A stretch of DNA of 35,876 nt. Source: Puniceicoccales bacterium. Its GTDB lineage: Bacteria; Verrucomicrobiota; Verrucomicrobiia; Opitutales; JAIRLM01. The notes under the pieces were generated by a model. It saw only the letters and a program-made list of their open reading frames with translations. It ran no database searches and had not been told where the DNA came from. Shown here in pieces: positions 33,205-35,876 of the stretch. A program made the position numbers and the translations under genes. Position 1 is the stretch's first letter, and each line of letters opens with the position of its first letter. The stretch lies in contig JAITDL010000044.1 in assembly GCA_031282565.1 (NCBI GenBank), positions 1 through 35,876 on the forward strand. Direction: 5' to 3'.

Positions 33205-33741
33205 GTGGCTGATGATCAATCTGGAAGGCGTCGCGCTTCGTCGACGCGGAAAACGGTCCTCGTCGTTGCCGGCGGCTTTGTTGCTCTCGCGCTGGCTCTT
33301 GGCATTTTTGCAATTCGGCGATCCATACGGAAATCGCAGGATGAACGCTTTTTCCGCGAAATTATGCTGATGCAGGAGGCGCTGGAGCAGTACGCCAATC
33401 AGAGCGGCCGGGGAGAGCCATCCTATACAACTCTGCGGCATGCCGATGTCCATGATGACGTCTCGAAAACGCCGATTAGCGGCAAATGGCGCATCAGGCA
33501 CAGCGGTAAGGGGAAAAATCGGGCATCTACGGAAATAATTGTGGAGCAGCCAGATAGGACGTTGAAGCAGATGGAGAAAATTGATGCAACCGTTGACGAC
33601 GGTAACCTGGCGACTGGAAATTTTCGTCTCGTTGCGCCAGACGACTATGCAATTAAGCTGCTGGACAGCGATCCGACGGATTCGGATTCATCAGGGTCAG
33701 ACGGCGCTTCGACGGCGAAAACAAAGCGCGGTACAAAATAG
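33205..33741 (+). CDS. GspG-like pseudopilin, putative
   Basis: The 178-residue product starts at a GTG. A basic N-terminus (R-R-R-A-S-S-T-R-K) is followed by a membrane helix at about residues 17-38, then an amphipathic helix F-F-R-E-I-M-L-M-Q-E-A-L-E-Q-Y. This is the layout of a pseudopilin, and the later W-R-I-R-H and I-D-A-T-V-D-D-G-N-L-A-T-G-N-F-R-L recall GspG-like proteins. The expected prepilin peptidase site, G-F-T-L-(I/V)-E, is not present; the helix reads V-V-A-G-G-F-V-A-L. If it is a pilin, it is unusual. It may serve gspE-gspF, which lie 30 kb away. It ends in a Ser/Asp-rich tail. Confidence 0.5.
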   Translation: MADDQSGRRRASSTRKTVLVVAGGFVALALALGIFAIRRSIRKSQDERFFREIMLMQEALEQYANQSGRGEPSYTTLRHADVHDDVSKTPISGKWRIRHSGKGKNRASTEIIVEQPDRTLKQMEKIDATVDDGNLATGNFRLVAPDDYAIKLLDSDPTDSDSSGSDGASTAKTKRGTK

Positions 33742-33783
33742 CTGGCGGCAACTATCGACTGCGGCGGTTTTTGATTTTGTGAC

Positions 33784-35799
33784 TTAATTGTGCTCTTGCC
33801 GAGTAATCATGTAGAGATAGTTAAATCCGCCGCCGTCTTTCCCAAATGATCCGCATTGAAAGCCGCCTCGCGTCGAAAAAAACGTGCACGGGATGGGTTT
33901 CCCATCAAAACCACAGCAAAATCCAGCGGAAACTGGTTGATATAATTTCTCGTCAGATGATCCGCCGCCGGCATCCGTAGCTCTGTCAAAATTGCGCCAT
34001 CTGTCTATGTAAATTGGCACGATGTCGAGCGCAATAAGCTGCTCAATGATAAAATCTCCCACGGTGCCACGGGTCATGCTGCGTGGAGCTAATGTGTCTG
34101 CGCTTGAAAGTTCTTTCCCCCTAGCACAACATGAAATCTTCGCGGTTCTGGTCCACGTATCAATTTTGCCGCCATCCCGTAATAGATCTTCAATCGACAT
34201 GGCTTCATTCATGTACTCGAGCAGTTTTCCACGGAGTTGTGTTCCATCGTGGTCACCGAAGTGATAGGCGGCTTTCGTCGCAAATTGATCAACGGAGAGG
34301 TTATCTCCAAGAATCTCCGCCAATGACTTTTGCTTAAGTGCCAGCATGTGCGCGCCCATTGCATCGCAGATATCTTGCAGCGGAGATTGGGCGCCAATTC
34401 GTCTGCAGCCATCAGCCGACACTAGTGGAGGTCCTGAAGTTGATTTTTCCATCCATAAATAGTGCTTATCTATTCCTCCAAGGAAACCGATTACACTGGG
34501 ATTCCCTGCTTCATCCATCACTATCGCATCAATTGTTTTTTCTTCATTGAAGTCTTGGGTATGACTTGATTTTTTGTCTGGGAGCTGGTAAACTCTTGTA
34601 ATGGCATATCCATCTCCAAGGTATGCCGGAATGATCTCCGTGTAAATTTCAAACGAAATCCCGAAGGCATCTGCTTCCTGGTCAAAATTTTCTATTCCTC
34701 CAACGGCAAGCGGCACAAAATCTTTCTCCAATGGGTTCGCGCGGCGGTATGCTGCCGCTGCTGCGGGAGCGGCGGCACGTACTGGTTCCATGGCAGTCCG
34801 TTCCCATGCGCCTTGTAAATGGCATGGATGTCCTTTCCGCGGAGCCATTGCCGCAATTTTTACTATCTTGCCATCTATTACAATGTATATGCAGCCCTCT
34901 TCAACAAGACTCTTCAGCTCCGCGAACATGCGCCGCGGGTATTTGAGCTGTATTAGGGCAATGATGCTAATGATGCCGCAATTGCCGTCGGCGTACTGCA
35001 TAACGGGCAAAAGCGCGGCGGTAAGTACTTTCACTCGAAATTCTTGGAGAACATCTTCGATGGATTGTGGGTTCGCCAGCAGTGCCAGTAGGACGCTGCG
35101 CGTTACGCGGCAGCAATCTTCTGGAACAAGCAGCGCGAGAAAGCATTCGGCCTTTGCGCGCTGGAATTTTCCATCGCCGCCGATGCAGGCCGCTGCAATT
35201 TTTCCGGCGAGTTCAAGTGAAACGCCGCACACAGCGTCCGGCGCAAATTCTATGGGTCCATCAACTGATGTATTACTGGCTATAACTGACAATTTAACGA
35301 AATCAATGCATTCCTGGCGACTTAGCACCATGTTATCTGGCAGGTTGCTTGCTAATTCACCGAAATTCAATGTGGCTAGGACACTATCTGGATCCAGCCA
35401 CGAGGAACGACCCAGCTTCCGCCCAATTTGAAGGTTGAACCCAGCATTGCTAAGACGCATATTTTGCCGTATTCGTGCGAGGTTCAATTCGGCGAAATTG
35501 CGCAGTGCGTCGTAGTGTTCACGGGGTAAAACTGTTTGGACGCTCAATTCAACGTGCGCCGGCACGTCTGCCGCGTCATCTTCCGGCGGAACTTCTGGCG
35601 TCGCTGCAGGTACAGGCGTGGAAGCAATTGGCGGCGTTGTACTAGCAGCCTGCTTGCCAACATTCGCCGCGGGACCTTGGCTTTCCGGCTCGTCATCAGC
35701 CGCCACTGCTGGTTTGCCGACAACTTCTGCCGTTGCCGGGTCCACTTTTGCCGCTGTGGCATTTGTTTGTTTGCGTTGAATTGCAGGCACATGGACCAA
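33784..35799 (-). CDS. Putative OTU-like cysteine protease (effector candidate)
   Basis: The frame gives 671 residues from a TTG, but it stays open to the window end, so the N-terminus may be longer. Residues 20-85 are Ala/Pro/Thr-rich and disordered. Residues 270-280 read A-D-G-N-C-G-I-I-S-I-I, matching the OTU nucleophile motif D-G-N-C with C274. Downstream, E-A-D-A-F-G-I-S-F-E-I-Y (about 375-387) fits the next OTU strand, and K-H-Y-L-W (H446) fits the catalytic His-Tyr pair. OTU enzymes cleave ubiquitin chains and occur as effectors in Chlamydia-related bacteria and Legionella. The C-terminal 200 residues are Cys- and Gly-rich and unknown. The order and spacing support a clan CA fold; substrate and secretion are inferred. 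Confidence 0.6.
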   Translation of the reverse strand: MVHVPAIQRKQTNATAAKVDPATAEVVGKPAVAADDEPESQGPAANVGKQAASTTPPIASTPVPAATPEVPPEDDAADVPAHVELSVQTVLPREHYDALRNFAELNLARIRQNMRLSNAGFNLQIGRKLGRSSWLDPDSVLATLNFGELASNLPDNMVLSRQECIDFVKLSVIASNTSVDGPIEFAPDAVCGVSLELAGKIAAACIGGDGKFQRAKAECFLALLVPEDCCRVTRSVLLALLANPQSIEDVLQEFRVKVLTAALLPVMQYADGNCGIISIIALIQLKYPRRMFAELKSLVEEGCIYIVIDGKIVKIAAMAPRKGHPCHLQGAWERTAMEPVRAAAPAAAAAYRRANPLEKDFVPLAVGGIENFDQEADAFGISFEIYTEIIPAYLGDGYAITRVYQLPDKKSSHTQDFNEEKTIDAIVMDEAGNPSVIGFLGGIDKHYLWMEKSTSGPPLVSADGCRRIGAQSPLQDICDAMGAHMLALKQKSLAEILGDNLSVDQFATKAAYHFGDHDGTQLRGKLLEYMNEAMSIEDLLRDGGKIDTWTRTAKISCCARGKELSSADTLAPRSMTRGTVGDFIIEQLIALDIVPIYIDRWRNFDRATDAGGGSSDEKLYQPVSAGFCCGFDGKPIPCTFFSTRGGFQCGSFGKDGGGFNYLYMITRQEHN

Positions 35800-35876
35800 T
35801 GTGACGAAGAAAACGCGCAGTGGACGGATTAGTACGATGTCGCATATGGTGCGGCGGAAGGAGTTTTTGCCGTCCA

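Noticed and set aside
33088..33501. Minus-strand frame of 137 codons
   Set aside because: Antisense to the pseudopilin-like gene, whose membrane helix and conserved C-terminal stretch make it the real one.

Overview
The window looks like a chromosome segment of a host-associated Verrucomicrobiota bacterium, probably near Opitutales/Puniceicoccales. The taxonomic placement is inferred from the order ileS - DksA-like gene - lspA, from gspE/gspF and a gspG-like gene lying outside a full type II secretion cluster, and from the protein style. Base composition is close to balanced. About half of the coding capacity is taken by large proteins I cannot name; the rest is housekeeping.

Layout. Positions 1-119 hold the tail of a radC-like gene. 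A GT9 (heptosyltransferase-like) gene follows on the minus strand, with gspE-gspF divergent from it. A Gly/Arg-rich putative nucleic-acid-binding protein faces gspF and overlaps its last 405 bases antisense. Next come tRNA-Leu(GAG), a PriA-like protein whose helicase motifs have decayed, and a small membrane protein that overlaps it. A 622-residue protein that resembles the type III secretion gatekeeper SctW (YopN/CopN/InvE) is followed by an unknown gene and a SpoU/TrmH rRNA methyltransferase. From 11.7 to 18.8 kb two giant divergent genes (about 1260 and 990 residues) encode unknown proteins ending in a similar membrane segment. Then come rmuC, an unknown membrane protein, and a long autotransporter-like surface protein with repeats.

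The right side holds rplM-rpsI and a small unknown gene. After it, an unknown basic 194-residue protein sits between two almost identical 87-bp structured direct repeats. ileS, a zinc-less DksA-like gene and lspA form a tight operon. They are followed by an unknown 606-residue protein, a GspG-like pseudopilin, and a 671-residue protein with a D-G-N-C site and a later H-Y pair, as in OTU-type cysteine proteases.

Themes. Genes are packed tail to tail with overlapping 3' ends, and I see no clear intrinsic terminators. The SctW-like gatekeeper, the OTU-like protease, the repeat-rich autotransporter, the giant membrane-tailed pair and the repeat-flanked basic protein together suggest a bacterium that engages eukaryotic cells through type III secretion. 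This is inference: no injectisome structural gene lies in the window. I found no CRISPR array, transposase, integrase or rRNA.
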